Of a DNA stretch of 64,000 nucleotides, positions 19,378 through 30,142 are shown in pieces; position 1 is the stretch's first letter, and each line of letters opens with the position of its first letter. The notes below the pieces were generated by a model. That model was given only the letters and a program-made list of their open reading frames with translations. It ran no database searches and was not told the DNA's origin. Origin of the DNA: Stenotrophobium rhamnosiphilum. Its GTDB lineage: Bacteria; Pseudomonadota; Gammaproteobacteria; Nevskiales; Nevskiaceae. The stretch spans positions 1 through 64,000 of the forward strand of contig NZ_QANS01000008.1 in the NCBI RefSeq assembly GCF_003052265.1, read 5' to 3'. The position numbers were made by a program, and so were the translations under genes.

Positions 19378-21468
19378 TCAACTCTGAGATTCTTCCAGTA
19401 GCTTGATCTGCACGCCCTTGCCTTCCGGCTTTTCAGCGCGCTTATAGACGCCATCGGCGTGCAAGAACCAACTCTGCGCGGTGTCTGCTAGATAAGACTG
19501 CAGCTGATCGATGATGCGTTCGCGGATTTTCTTGTCGAGTACTGGGAATGCGATTTCCACACGACGGAACAAGTTACGTTCCATCCAGTCAGCACTCGAT
19601 AAATACACTTCTGGCTCTTCGCCATTCTGAAAATACAGTACGCGCTGGTGCTCAAGGAAACGACCAACGATCGAACGTACGCGAATATTTTCAGACAAAC
19701 CTTTCACGCCCGGACGCAGTGCGCACATGCCGCGCACGATCAGATCAATCTGCACGCCCGCCTGTGACGCCTTGTACAAGGACTGAATTATTTCCGGCTC
19801 TACCAAGCCATTCATCTTGGCGATGATGCTTGCGGGCTTGCCCTTCTTCGCATTCTCCGCTTCGCGTTCAATCTTGGCGTGCATACCTTTTGATAAGGTA
19901 AACGGAGACTGCAACAGATATTTAAGCTTGCTAACTTTGCCGAGGCTGGTGAGCTGCAAAAACACAGCATGCACGTCCTTGCACATTGCAGCATCAGCGG
20001 TGAACAAACCGTAGTCGGTATACATGCGCGCAGTGCGCGGATGGTAGTTGCCGGTACCAAGGTGGGCGTAATGCCGCAGGCCGGTTTCTTCGCGACGAAC
20101 GACCAAGCACATCTTGGCGTGCGTCTTATAACCGACGACGCCGTACACAACATGCGCACCAACATCCTGCATTTTTTCAGCGAGATCGATGTTGTCGGCT
20201 TCATCAAAACGCGCACGCAGTTCAATCACTACCGTAACTTCTTTGCCTGCGCGAGCCGCTTCAATCAGCGCATCAACCACAAGCGACTTTGCGCCCGTGC
20301 GATACAGCGTCTGTTTGATCGCAAGAACTTTAGGATCTCTTGCCGCCTGACGCAGAAACTCTACAACCGGCATGAACGAGTCGTAAGGATGCTGCAGCAA
20401 CACATCGCGTTCACGCACGACGCTGAAAATATCGCCACCAGCGAGCGCCTTAGGAATACGCGGCGTGAACGTCGGATACTTGAGGTCAGGACGATCCACC
20501 ATGTCCGGAATCGCCATCAGGCGCATCAGGTTCACAGGACCGTTCACCGAATACACATCGGCTGGCGTGAGCTGCAGAACGTCCATCAGGTATTGCGACA
20601 TTTGCTCTGGGCAATTGTGCGCAACTTCGAGGCGAACCGTGTCGCCCCACTGGCGCTGCGACAACTCGCCTTCCAGTGCAGCGATTAAATCTTCGGCTTC
20701 TTCTTCATCAACCAACAAATCGGAATTGCGCGTAACACGGAACTGATAACAGCCACTCGCTTCCATGCCTGGGAATAGATCATCGACGTAAGCATGGATA
20801 ACTGAAGACAGGAAAACAAAATCGTGCGGGCCAGTGCCTGCAACATCTTTAGGAATCTGAATCAGGCGCGGCAATGCACGCGGCGCCTGCACCACTGCAA
20901 ATGCCGTGTTGCGACCAAAGGCATCTTTGCCTGAGAGCGACACAATAAAGTTGAGTGATTTATTCAGAATGCGTGGAAACGGATGCGCTGGATCCAGCCC
21001 CATTGGTGACAGCACTGGCAGCAATTCATCGCTGAAATATTTACGCAGCCATGAGTCCTGCTCCTGCGTCCATTCCGAACGACGCAAGAAGCGCACGCGC
21101 TCTTTTTCCAACTCAGGAACGATCACATCGTTGAACACGCGGTATTGCTCATCAACCAACGCATGCGCGCGCACGCTGATCGCGCCTAGCATTTCCTGCG
21201 GCATGATGCCGTCAGGCAGGCGCTGGTTGGGATTGAGCTCGACCATCTGCTGCAGGCCAGCAACACGAATCTCGAAGAACTCATCGAGATTGGAGCTAGC
21301 AATGCAAAGAAACTTCAAACGTTCCAACAAAGGAACAGTTTCATCTTTGGACTGTTCAAGCACGCGGCGATTGAATTCGAGCAGCGACAACTCTCGATTC
21401 AAGAAAAGATCAGCGGGCTGCAATTCCATTTCGGGCGGATTCTGGCTCATAGACCGTCTAGTAGACAC
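19378..21468 (-). CDS. ppk1: Polyphosphate kinase 1
   Basis: Reversibly polymerises the gamma phosphate of ATP into polyphosphate at the inner membrane. The 696-residue protein has the four PPK1 domains. It starts near LFLNRELSLLEFNRRVLEQ and carries the phosphohistidine region YKTHAKMCLV (autophosphorylated His in KTHAK) with YAHLGTGNYH next to it. The start is uncertain. The GTG at 21468 has AAGGA nearly touching it, and an ATG six codons downstream (21450) is the alternative. The PAP2 phosphatase gene upstream is on the same strand with a 47-bp gap. Confidence 0.95.
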   Translation of the reverse strand: MSTRRSMSQNPPEMELQPADLFLNRELSLLEFNRRVLEQSKDETVPLLERLKFLCIASSNLDEFFEIRVAGLQQMVELNPNQRLPDGIMPQEMLGAISVRAHALVDEQYRVFNDVIVPELEKERVRFLRRSEWTQEQDSWLRKYFSDELLPVLSPMGLDPAHPFPRILNKSLNFIVSLSGKDAFGRNTAFAVVQAPRALPRLIQIPKDVAGTGPHDFVFLSSVIHAYVDDLFPGMEASGCYQFRVTRNSDLLVDEEEAEDLIAALEGELSQRQWGDTVRLEVAHNCPEQMSQYLMDVLQLTPADVYSVNGPVNLMRLMAIPDMVDRPDLKYPTFTPRIPKALAGGDIFSVVRERDVLLQHPYDSFMPVVEFLRQAARDPKVLAIKQTLYRTGAKSLVVDALIEAARAGKEVTVVIELRARFDEADNIDLAEKMQDVGAHVVYGVVGYKTHAKMCLVVRREETGLRHYAHLGTGNYHPRTARMYTDYGLFTADAAMCKDVHAVFLQLTSLGKVSKLKYLLQSPFTLSKGMHAKIEREAENAKKGKPASIIAKMNGLVEPEIIQSLYKASQAGVQIDLIVRGMCALRPGVKGLSENIRVRSIVGRFLEHQRVLYFQNGEEPEVYLSSADWMERNLFRRVEIAFPVLDKKIRERIIDQLQSYLADTAQSWFLHADGVYKRAEKPEGKGVQIKLLEESQS

Positions 21469-21515
21469 TTCCTTTGCTACGGTTATATGACAACGCTAAC
21501 ACCAAAAATGTTCGA

Positions 21516-22412
21516 TCAGGCGCTCTGTTCCTGCATTTCAATCTCGCCGGCCATTCTTGACCGTTCATAAAGATACGCCGTTGATACGCCAATCGCAGCA
21601 ATAACGACGCCTCCGAGCAGATCAACGACATAGTGATAGCGCAGGTAAACCGTCGACACCCACAAGGCAATGCACGGCAGTAGCAGCCACCAGAAGCGGC
21701 GACGGTAATGGCGGAAATCAAAAATCAGCAGGTACAGTGAAGCCGCGCAGTGAATGCTCGGGAACACATCAACGCCGTTACTGCCCTGATTCACCATCGG
21801 CAACATTGCTTGCGTGAGCCAACCACCATCAAGCGGCGGCAGGTCCGTCATGCTCAAGTGCGGGCCACCAGCGGGTAGCAAGGTGTAACCCATAAAGCCC
21901 AATGCATACGTGGTGAAGAGTCCGACGATGCAAGCGCGGAAGCGCGTTAGATCGTTCACGCAATACCAGCCCGGGCCGACGATCAAAATGTAGAAAAAGA
22001 ATAGATAAGCCGCGACCATTAGATCGGTGAACCACGGCAGATGCACCGCTGTTAACGCAACCGCTGGCGTAAGGCCCAACAAGGAATGATCAAGTTGCGC
22101 CAGCAATGCATCCGCAGATGAAACGCCGAGTAAAGGCACTGCTGTTGCGAGTGTGTAAAACGAAAGCCCCATCACACTGGGATACCACAGCAAGCGAACG
22201 CGCCAAGCGATAGAGCTAGGTGCGCGACCACTCGCCGCAACTGCGACGACGCAACCGAATGTAAATGCGAAGAAGGCGAGCGTGTGCCAGTCGGAAAAAC
22301 CGACGCTCATAGCCAAGCGCACTGCAGTCAGCGCGAGAAATCCGCCGAAGGCCCACTCGTGGGGCAATACGTGACGCTTGTTGGTGACGCTTTCGCTCAA
22401 GCCTTGCTCCAA
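21516..22412 (-). CDS. PAP2 superfamily membrane phosphatase (Aur1-like)
   Basis: The 298-residue protein has about six hydrophobic helices and the PAP2 signature motifs. FPSIHCAAS carries the catalytic-pair His, and YLRYHYVVDLLGG carries the H-x3-D nucleophile. Enzymes of this branch dephosphorylate lipid phosphates or transfer phosphoalcohol head groups, as in inositol-phosphorylceramide synthase. It lies between glnA and ppk1 on the minus strand. A polyphosphate connection with ppk1 is possible but unsupported. Confidence 0.85.
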   Translation of the reverse strand: MEQGLSESVTNKRHVLPHEWAFGGFLALTAVRLAMSVGFSDWHTLAFFAFTFGCVVAVAASGRAPSSIAWRVRLLWYPSVMGLSFYTLATAVPLLGVSSADALLAQLDHSLLGLTPAVALTAVHLPWFTDLMVAAYLFFFYILIVGPGWYCVNDLTRFRACIVGLFTTYALGFMGYTLLPAGGPHLSMTDLPPLDGGWLTQAMLPMVNQGSNGVDVFPSIHCAASLYLLIFDFRHYRRRFWWLLLPCIALWVSTVYLRYHYVVDLLGGVVIAAIGVSTAYLYERSRMAGEIEMQEQSA

Positions 22413-22416
22413 TAGA

Positions 22417-22443
22417 AAACGCCCCGGGGCAACCGGGGCGTTT
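22417..22443 (-). terminator. Intrinsic terminator of glnA
   Basis: An 11-bp perfect stem (22417-22427 with 22433-22443, AAACGCCCCGG arms) has a 5-nt loop. On the minus strand it ends in a T run. It lies 48 bp past the glnA stop and just upstream of the PAP2 start. Confidence 0.85.
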
Positions 22444-22490
22444 AAGTTTACTGCACGTTAACTGCGCGCTAAATACGCGCGGTTGGCGTC

Positions 22491-23900
22491 TTAGAGCGAG
22501 TAGTACATTTCGAACTCGATCGGATGGGTCGTCATGCGGAAACGCGTGACTTCCTGCATCTTCAGTTCGATGTAAGCGTCGATCAGTTCGTCGGTGAAAA
22601 CGCCGCCCTTGGTCAAGAACTCGCGGTTCTTGTCGAGGTGTTCCAGCGCCATGTCCAACGAGTGGCAAACGCGTGGAATCTTTGCATCTTCTTCTGGTGG
22701 CAGATGGTAGAGATCCTTGTCCGAAGCTTCGCCCGGGTGAATCTTGTTCTGAATGCCGTCCAGACCAGCCATCAACATCGCGGTGAACGCGAGGTAAGGG
22801 TTGGCGGTCGAGTCAGGGAAACGCACTTCGATACGGCGGCCCTTAGGGTTCGCAACGTAAGGAATACGGATCGAAGCCGAACGGTTACGAGCCGAGTAAG
22901 CGAGCATCACAGGCGCTTCAAAGCCTGGAACCAAACGCTTGTAGCTGTTGGTGCCTGGGTTGGTGAACGCGTTCAGCGTCTTGGCGTGCTTAAGGATACC
23001 GCCGATGTAGTACAAAGCGGTTTCGGAGAGACCGCCGTAGCCGTCGCCGGAGAACAGGTTCTTGCCGCCCTTAGCGAGCGACATGTGAACGTGCATACCG
23101 GAACCGTTGTCGCCAACGATTGGCTTAGGCATAAACGTTGCTGTCTTGCCGAAGCTGTGAGCAACGTTCTGCACCACGTACTTCAGTTTGAGAACGTCGT
23201 CAGCCTTCTGCACGAGCGTGCCGAACTTAACGCCGATTTCGCACTGGCCAGCGGTAGCAACTTCATGGTGATGCACTTCGCATTCCATGCCAACGTCTTC
23301 CAACGTCGTGACCATTGCCGAACGGATGTCCTGCAGCGCGTCAACGGGTGGAACTGGGAAGTAACCACCCTTAACAGCAGGACGGTGACCGGTGTTGCCG
23401 GCTTCGTAATGCTTGCCGGAGTTCCAAGCTGCGTTTTCAGCGTCGATTTCAACGAAGCAGCCCTTCAGGCCTGAGTCGAAGCGGATGCTGTCGAAAATGA
23501 AGAATTCATTTTCAGGGCCGAAGAAAGCGGTGTCGGCAATGCCGGTGCTCTTCAGATATTCCTGAGCGCGCTTCGCGAGTGAACGCGGATCGCGGCTGTA
23601 GCCCTGCATGGTTGCAGGTTCAATAACGTCGCAGGTGATGACCAGAGTTGGGTCATCAAAGAACGGGTCCATAAAGGCGGTGGACGCGTCCGGCATCAAA
23701 ATCATGTCGGATTCGTTGATGCCCTTCCAGCCAGCGATCGACGAACCGTCGAACATCTTGCCTTCGGTGAACAGCGCTTCATCAATGGTGTGAGCCGGCA
23801 CGGTTACGTGCTGCTCTTTGCCCTTGGTGTCGCAAAAGCGGAAGTCAACGAACTTCACGCCCTTTTCTTCGATAGTCTTCAGTACGTCTTTACCCGACAT
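22491..23900 (-). CDS. glnA: Glutamine synthetase, type I
   Basis: Dodecameric enzyme that makes glutamine from glutamate, ammonia and ATP. The 469-residue length is that of GSI-beta. The family motifs [23 protein letters not shown] and [16 protein letters not shown] are visible. The adenylylation tyrosine is present in [12 protein letters not shown], so regulation by GlnE is expected. I chose the ATG at 23900 because AGGAG stands 6 nt upstream and the protein begins with the usual [12 protein letters not shown]. The open frame runs 36 codons further without homology. A sigma-54 promoter lies 67-82 bp upstream of this start. Confidence 0.97.
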   Translation of the reverse strand: MSGKDVLKTIEEKGVKFVDFRFCDTKGKEQHVTVPAHTIDEALFTEGKMFDGSSIAGWKGINESDMILMPDASTAFMDPFFDDPTLVITCDVIEPATMQGYSRDPRSLAKRAQEYLKSTGIADTAFFGPENEFFIFDSIRFDSGLKGCFVEIDAENAAWNSGKHYEAGNTGHRPAVKGGYFPVPPVDALQDIRSAMVTTLEDVGMECEVHHHEVATAGQCEIGVKFGTLVQKADDVLKLKYVVQNVAHSFGKTATFMPKPIVGDNGSGMHVHMSLAKGGKNLFSGDGYGGLSETALYYIGGILKHAKTLNAFTNPGTNSYKRLVPGFEAPVMLAYSARNRSASIRIPYVANPKGRRIEVRFPDSTANPYLAFTAMLMAGLDGIQNKIHPGEASDKDLYHLPPEEDAKIPRVCHSLDMALEHLDKNREFLTKGGVFTDELIDAYIELKMQEVTRFRMTTHPIEFEMYYSL

Positions 23901-23966
23901 GGGTGTCTCCTGCAGGAACGGTGGATAGGGTCGCCAGCAATCATGACCAGCGATGCGCCAAAATGC

Positions 23967-23982
23967 AGCATGAACTGTGCCA
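23967..23982 (-). promoter_or_regulatory. Sigma-54 promoter of glnA
   Basis: On the minus strand the sequence TGGCACAGTTCATGCT has GG and GC dinucleotides separated by exactly 10 bp, matching the -24/-12 consensus TGGCAC-N5-TTGC with one mismatch (ATGC). Transcription would start near 23957, about 57 nt before the glnA ATG. glnA is a classic RpoN/NtrC target. I could not find a convincing NtrC palindrome by eye. Confidence 0.72.
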
Positions 23983-24107
23983 AGAAAGACCACAAAAGCG
24001 GCGCACATGATACCCGGAAACCTACGCAGCTAGATTCGATAAATCAGAACAAACCGGGCCTTACGATGCTTTTACTACTGCGCCCCAATATTCGCCCTCA
24101 ATAAATA

Positions 24108-24142
24108 AGGCCCACTCCCCTTATAGATAGAGGAGTGGGCCT
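24108..24142 (-). terminator. Terminator of psiF
   Basis: An 11-bp perfect stem (AGGCCCACTCC at 24108-24118, complement at 24132-24142) with a 13-nt loop, followed on the minus strand by TTATTTATTG. It lies 14 bp beyond the psiF stop. Confidence 0.8.
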
Positions 24143-24156
24143 GATCCAGCAGCGGC

Positions 24157-24501
24157 TTAGTCTTTCAGGCAGTCCTTCATAAACGTCTTTCGCTCGGCTT
24201 TTTTAAGCCCCTGCGTCTTGGCCTCGGCATTACAGGTTTTCATCTTGGCCTTGCGTGCCGCCTTCTTTTCGGCCTTTTCGGCGTTCTCAGCCGCGCTGAA
24301 CTTGCCCATGCACTGCTTCACAAAGGCTTTGCGCTTTTCCTTTTTTAGGCCCTGCTGTTTGGCCTCCGCACCGCAGTCCTTTCGCTTCTGCTGCTTATCG
24401 GTCAGCTCCTTGCCGGTCTTTGGACTTACATCGTTAGCGTGCACCACCTGCGTCATCGACATCAGCGAAAGGCAGGACGCTGCGAGTAACATTTTCCACA
24501 T
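24157..24501 (-). CDS. psiF: PsiF repeat-containing exported protein
   Basis: Small secreted protein of unknown function, named after a phosphate-starvation-inducible E. coli gene. The 114-residue product has a signal peptide (cleavage after VHA, about residue 22). Two copies of the PsiF repeat follow, each built as C-x-A-E-A-K-x-Q-G-L-K-K-x-x-R-K-x-F-x-K-x-C, at about 42-63 and 88-110, separated by a Lys/Ala-rich linker. Start chosen at ATG 24501 with AGGAGG 7 nt upstream. No clear Pho box was found, so phosphate control is not shown here. Confidence 0.88.
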   Translation of the reverse strand: MWKMLLAASCLSLMSMTQVVHANDVSPKTGKELTDKQQKRKDCGAEAKQQGLKKEKRKAFVKQCMGKFSAAENAEKAEKKAARKAKMKTCNAEAKTQGLKKAERKTFMKDCLKD

Positions 24502-24818
24502 GTAAACCTCCTGATTTATTGTTTTATTAGCGCCATCCATCGATCCGTTGAGGTGACGCAAAACAACTCTATCGAGGCCTTACAGTGCAAGACTGTGATG
24601 CACTCCCGATACGCTTTTAGGTTTGTTTTAATTTATACAATTAATAATTTATAAAGTTTTTAATAAAACACCTTCCTCTAGGCAAACGGTCATCGCCGCT
24701 CACACGCAATCCGGCTTAAAAGCCTTGATTCGCTATACTCGCGCAGCTTTTTTACTCGCTGCCGCCCAATAGCTCGCGAACAGGGCGGCAATACAGATTT
24801 CATTGGACATTTGGCGTC
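24502..24818. promoter_or_regulatory. Divergent promoter region psiF / glyQ
   Basis: This 317-bp gap holds no gene. It has a very AT-rich tract at about 24620-24670. A likely -10 element TATACT stands at 24734-24739 on the plus strand, 80 bp before glyQ, without a good -35. No T-box leader, riboswitch or Pho box is recognisable. Confidence 0.5.
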
Positions 24819-25715
24819 ATGACTTTTCAGAACCTCATCCTCGCGCTTCAACAGTATTGGGCCAGCCACGGCTGCGTCATCGTTCAACCACTGGACATGG
24901 AAGTGGGCGCCGGCACCTTCCACCCCGCTACCTTCTTGCGCGCAATTGGTCCTGAAGCCTGGAATGCCGCTTACGTGCAGCCGAGCCGCCGCCCAACCGA
25001 TGGCCGCTATGGCGACAACCCCAATCGTCTCCAGCACTACTACCAATTCCAAGTGCTGATGAAGCCCTCGCCGCCCAACATCCAACAACTCTATTTGGAC
25101 TCGCTGCGCATGCTCGGCTTCGACCCGCTCACGCATGACATCCGCTTTGTTGAAGACAACTGGGAATCGCCAACCCTCGGCGCCTGGGGCCTCGGCTGGG
25201 AAGTCTGGCTCAACGGTATGGAAGTCACGCAGTTCACTTACTTCCAGCAAGTCGGCGGCATCGAATGCAAACCCGTCGCTGGCGAAATCACCTACGGTTT
25301 AGAGCGCCTCGCGATGTATATCCAAGGCAAAGAGAGCATCTACGACCTCGTGTGGTCTGACGTCGGCGGCAAGATCGTGACTTACGGTGACGTCTATCAC
25401 CAGAACGAAGTCGAACAGTCCGCTTACAACTTCGAGCACGCAGACACCGCAGCATTGTTTGAGCGTTTTGCCAAGGCAGAAGCTGAATGCCAGCATTTGT
25501 TGGCACTGCCAACGCCATTGCCGCTACCCGCCTACGAGCGCGTGCTGCAAGCCTCGCACTCGTTCAATCTGCTGGATGCACGTTCAGCGATCAGCGTCAC
25601 CGAACGTCAAGGCTACATCCTGCGCGTGCGTACGCTCGCCAAGGGTTGTGCCGAGGCGTACTACAACGCCCGCGCCAAGATCGTTGGCTTTGCACCGCTA
25701 AAAGCCGCTGCATGA
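24819..25715 (+). CDS. glyQ: Glycine--tRNA ligase alpha subunit
   Basis: Catalytic alpha subunit of the bacterial alpha2beta2 glycyl-tRNA synthetase. The 298-residue protein is full length and shows [12 protein letters not shown] at the N-terminus. The class II signature segments [29 protein letters not shown] (here [14 protein letters not shown]) and [12 protein letters not shown] are present. Unusually, glyS does not follow. The stop codon overlaps the ATG of a lipoprotein gene (ATGA at 25712-25715), and glyS lies 4.4 kb further on. Confidence 0.97.
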   Translation: MTFQNLILALQQYWASHGCVIVQPLDMEVGAGTFHPATFLRAIGPEAWNAAYVQPSRRPTDGRYGDNPNRLQHYYQFQVLMKPSPPNIQQLYLDSLRMLGFDPLTHDIRFVEDNWESPTLGAWGLGWEVWLNGMEVTQFTYFQQVGGIECKPVAGEITYGLERLAMYIQGKESIYDLVWSDVGGKIVTYGDVYHQNEVEQSAYNFEHADTAALFERFAKAEAECQHLLALPTPLPLPAYERVLQASHSFNLLDARSAISVTERQGYILRVRTLAKGCAEAYYNARAKIVGFAPLKAAA

Positions 25716-26434
25716 ATATCCGCTCGATCAGCCGCGCGGCGCTGCTCACCATTACAGCAACGCTGATTGGTTGCGTTCAGGCCGGCGGAGAACGTGCAGG
25801 CTTGGTACCGGGTGCCAAAATTGGAATCGTGAACCTAGTGGGTGCTCAGCCCAGAAATGTCCATGTTGGCACGACAATATTCAACAACTTCGACGAACCT
25901 TACACCTCAACTTTCGATTTTCGAGGGTTCATCGAGCGTGAACTTATTCAAGCGCTCACATACAACGCGGCCTACCGGCCAGAAGTCGTCGCGCTGACCC
26001 CAACGCTCAACAATGCTGTTGGCGTCGTAGAGTGCTCAACTTGGACCGGCCCACTAAGCGACGAGATCAAAAGCGAGCTTTCTCGGATTGCAGCGCATCA
26101 ACGAATCGACATGTTTGTTGTCGCTGTTTCCGGCTGCAGTACGGTGGGGAGCAACGTCAAAATCACAGGGTACGGACTTCATACCCATAGCCTTCTCGCG
26201 CTTGACCGCGCCTATGCGTATTCATCCATCCTTTACCTACGCGTCATGCCCGATGGAGAGGCTCTACTCCCATACGGGGCGCCCAAAACAGCGGCGATGA
26301 TTCCATTTGAAAGCGCAGTGATCAGCGATGGGCAGATGCGAAACCTTCCTCAACCAGAACTTCAGCGCATTGATCTTATGGTGCAGAACCTGATGCGCAA
26401 TCAGATCTACGGTGTCGCCCTCTTAGTCAGATGA
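25712..26434 (+). CDS. Hypothetical lipoprotein coupled to glyQ
   Basis: I do not recognise a family. The 240-residue product has a lipoprotein signal peptide with the lipobox LIGC (Cys at about residue 20), so it should be attached to a membrane outside the cytoplasm. The body has mixed alpha/beta character without an obvious catalytic motif. The gene overlaps the glyQ stop and the start of the next GST gene by ATGA in both cases. Translation of all three is therefore likely coupled, although an exported lipoprotein has no evident role in tRNA charging. Confidence 0.8.
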   Translation: MNIRSISRAALLTITATLIGCVQAGGERAGLVPGAKIGIVNLVGAQPRNVHVGTTIFNNFDEPYTSTFDFRGFIERELIQALTYNAAYRPEVVALTPTLNNAVGVVECSTWTGPLSDEIKSELSRIAAHQRIDMFVVAVSGCSTVGSNVKITGYGLHTHSLLALDRAYAYSSILYLRVMPDGEALLPYGAPKTAAMIPFESAVISDGQMRNLPQPELQRIDLMVQNLMRNQIYGVALLVR

Positions 26435-27066
26435 ATATCCTAATTGGCATGTTCGATTCCCCCTTCGTGCGCCGCGTTGCGGTCAGCATGAAGTTGCTCG
26501 ACATGCCGTTTGAACATCGCAATTGGTCTGTCGGCAAAGACCAAGCCGATATCCGTCGCTACAACCCACTGGGCCGCGTGCCGACCTTAGTGTTGGGCGA
26601 TGGCGAAACGCTGATTGAGTCGAGTTCGATTCTTGATTTCCTCGACGAAACTGTTGGCGCAGAACGCGCGTTGCTCCCACGCAGTGGCGCTGAACGCAGA
26701 CTCGCACTGAAGCTGATGGCAATTGCCAGTGGCATTGCCGACAAAGGCGTCTCGCAACTCTACGAAGGCGCGTTTCGCCCCGCAGAAAAGCGTCACGAGC
26801 CGTGGGTTGAGCGTTGCCGCTCACAGATGGATGAAGGCCTCGCAGAACTTGATCGCTATGCCACGACGCTGGATGGCAATGGCTGGCTGATCGGCACGCG
26901 CATGACGCAGGCTGATATCACCGTCGCTTGTGCAACAACCTTTGTGCACGAAGCATTGAGCCTTGATGCCACTCGTTATCCATCGTTGATGCGACAGGTT
27001 GCGCGTTGCGAAGAACTGCCAGTGTTCCGCGAAATTCATCTGCCCTTCTTCACGCCGCAGTCATAA
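26431..27066 (+). CDS. Glutathione S-transferase family protein
   Basis: A 211-residue GST. The N-terminal thioredoxin-like domain begins ILIGMFDSPFVRRVAVSMKL (Ser in FDSPF at the usual catalytic position). It has the cis-Pro loop GRVPTLVL and the glutathione gamma-glutamyl site ESSSILDFLDE. The helical C-terminal domain carries the N-capping box GTRMTQADITVA. It is the third gene of the coupled glyQ-lipoprotein-GST unit and ends 0 bp before a terminator. The substrate is unknown. The nearby ohr and katG genes make a redox or detoxification role plausible. Confidence 0.88.
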   Translation: MNILIGMFDSPFVRRVAVSMKLLDMPFEHRNWSVGKDQADIRRYNPLGRVPTLVLGDGETLIESSSILDFLDETVGAERALLPRSGAERRLALKLMAIASGIADKGVSQLYEGAFRPAEKRHEPWVERCRSQMDEGLAELDRYATTLDGNGWLIGTRMTQADITVACATTFVHEALSLDATRYPSLMRQVARCEELPVFREIHLPFFTPQS

Positions 27067-27096
27067 AAAAAGCCGCCAGAATCTGGCGGCTTTTTT
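27066..27096. terminator. Bidirectional intrinsic terminator
   Basis: The stem GCCGCCA (27072-27078) / TGGCGGC (27084-27090) is extended by A and T tracts to 27066-27096. It separates the glyQ-lipoprotein-GST unit (plus) from ohr (minus). Confidence 0.9.
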
Positions 27097-27115
27097 GTTT
27101 ACAGCCTACGCAAAA

Positions 27116-27544
27116 TCAAACCACGATCGTCTTGAGTCCAACTTCAACATTGCCGCGCGTCGCTTTCGAATACGGACAGAACTGATGCCCGCCTTCGACA
27201 ATTTTCTGCGCGTCAGCTTCTGAGAGGCCACTGACCCAGGCGGTGATATCGACCTTCAATCCAAAGCCCGTCGGATCCTTGCCAATGCCGACTGCCACTT
27301 CGATTTCCAACGAAGTCGGTTTGAGCTTGGCTTGCGTCGCGACGTAATCCACCGCGCCCGCAAAACACGCTGCATAACCCGCGGCAAAAAGATCTTCTGG
27401 CGTGGTGGTGCCGGGCTTGCCGGGGCCACCCATAGCCTTGGGTACAGACAAATCCGCCTTGACCAAACCATCACGCGTTTCGGTATGACCGTTACGACCA
27501 CCTGATGCCACTGCGTGAGCGGTGTAGAGCACTTCAACTGACAT
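27116..27544 (-). CDS. ohr: Organic hydroperoxide resistance protein (Ohr/OsmC family)
   Basis: Thiol peroxidase that reduces organic and lipid hydroperoxides. The 142-residue protein carries both family cysteines, in GYAACFAGAV (peroxidatic) and HQFCPYSKATRGN (resolving), and the Ohr-type N-terminus VEVLYTAHAVASGGRNG. I place the start at the second ATG (27544), which is 7 nt from AGGAG. The first ATG (27550) is only 1 nt from it. No OhrR regulator gene is adjacent. The katG gene lies just upstream on the same strand with a 39-bp gap. Confidence 0.93.
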   Translation of the reverse strand: MSVEVLYTAHAVASGGRNGHTETRDGLVKADLSVPKAMGGPGKPGTTTPEDLFAAGYAACFAGAVDYVATQAKLKPTSLEIEVAVGIGKDPTGFGLKVDITAWVSGLSEADAQKIVEGGHQFCPYSKATRGNVEVGLKTIVV

Positions 27545-27583
27545 ATCCATTCTCCTGTTGATGATTGGTCAAGGCTTGCGCCA

Positions 27584-30142
<2,559 letters not shown>

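Noticed and set aside
22524-23474. Open frame of about 316 codons on the plus strand across glnA
   Set aside because: Antisense to glnA, with low-complexity Val/His/Arg composition and no recognisable domain.
24502-24700. Pho box upstream of psiF
   Set aside because: No two CTGTCAT-like repeats at 11-bp spacing were found, despite the name of the family.
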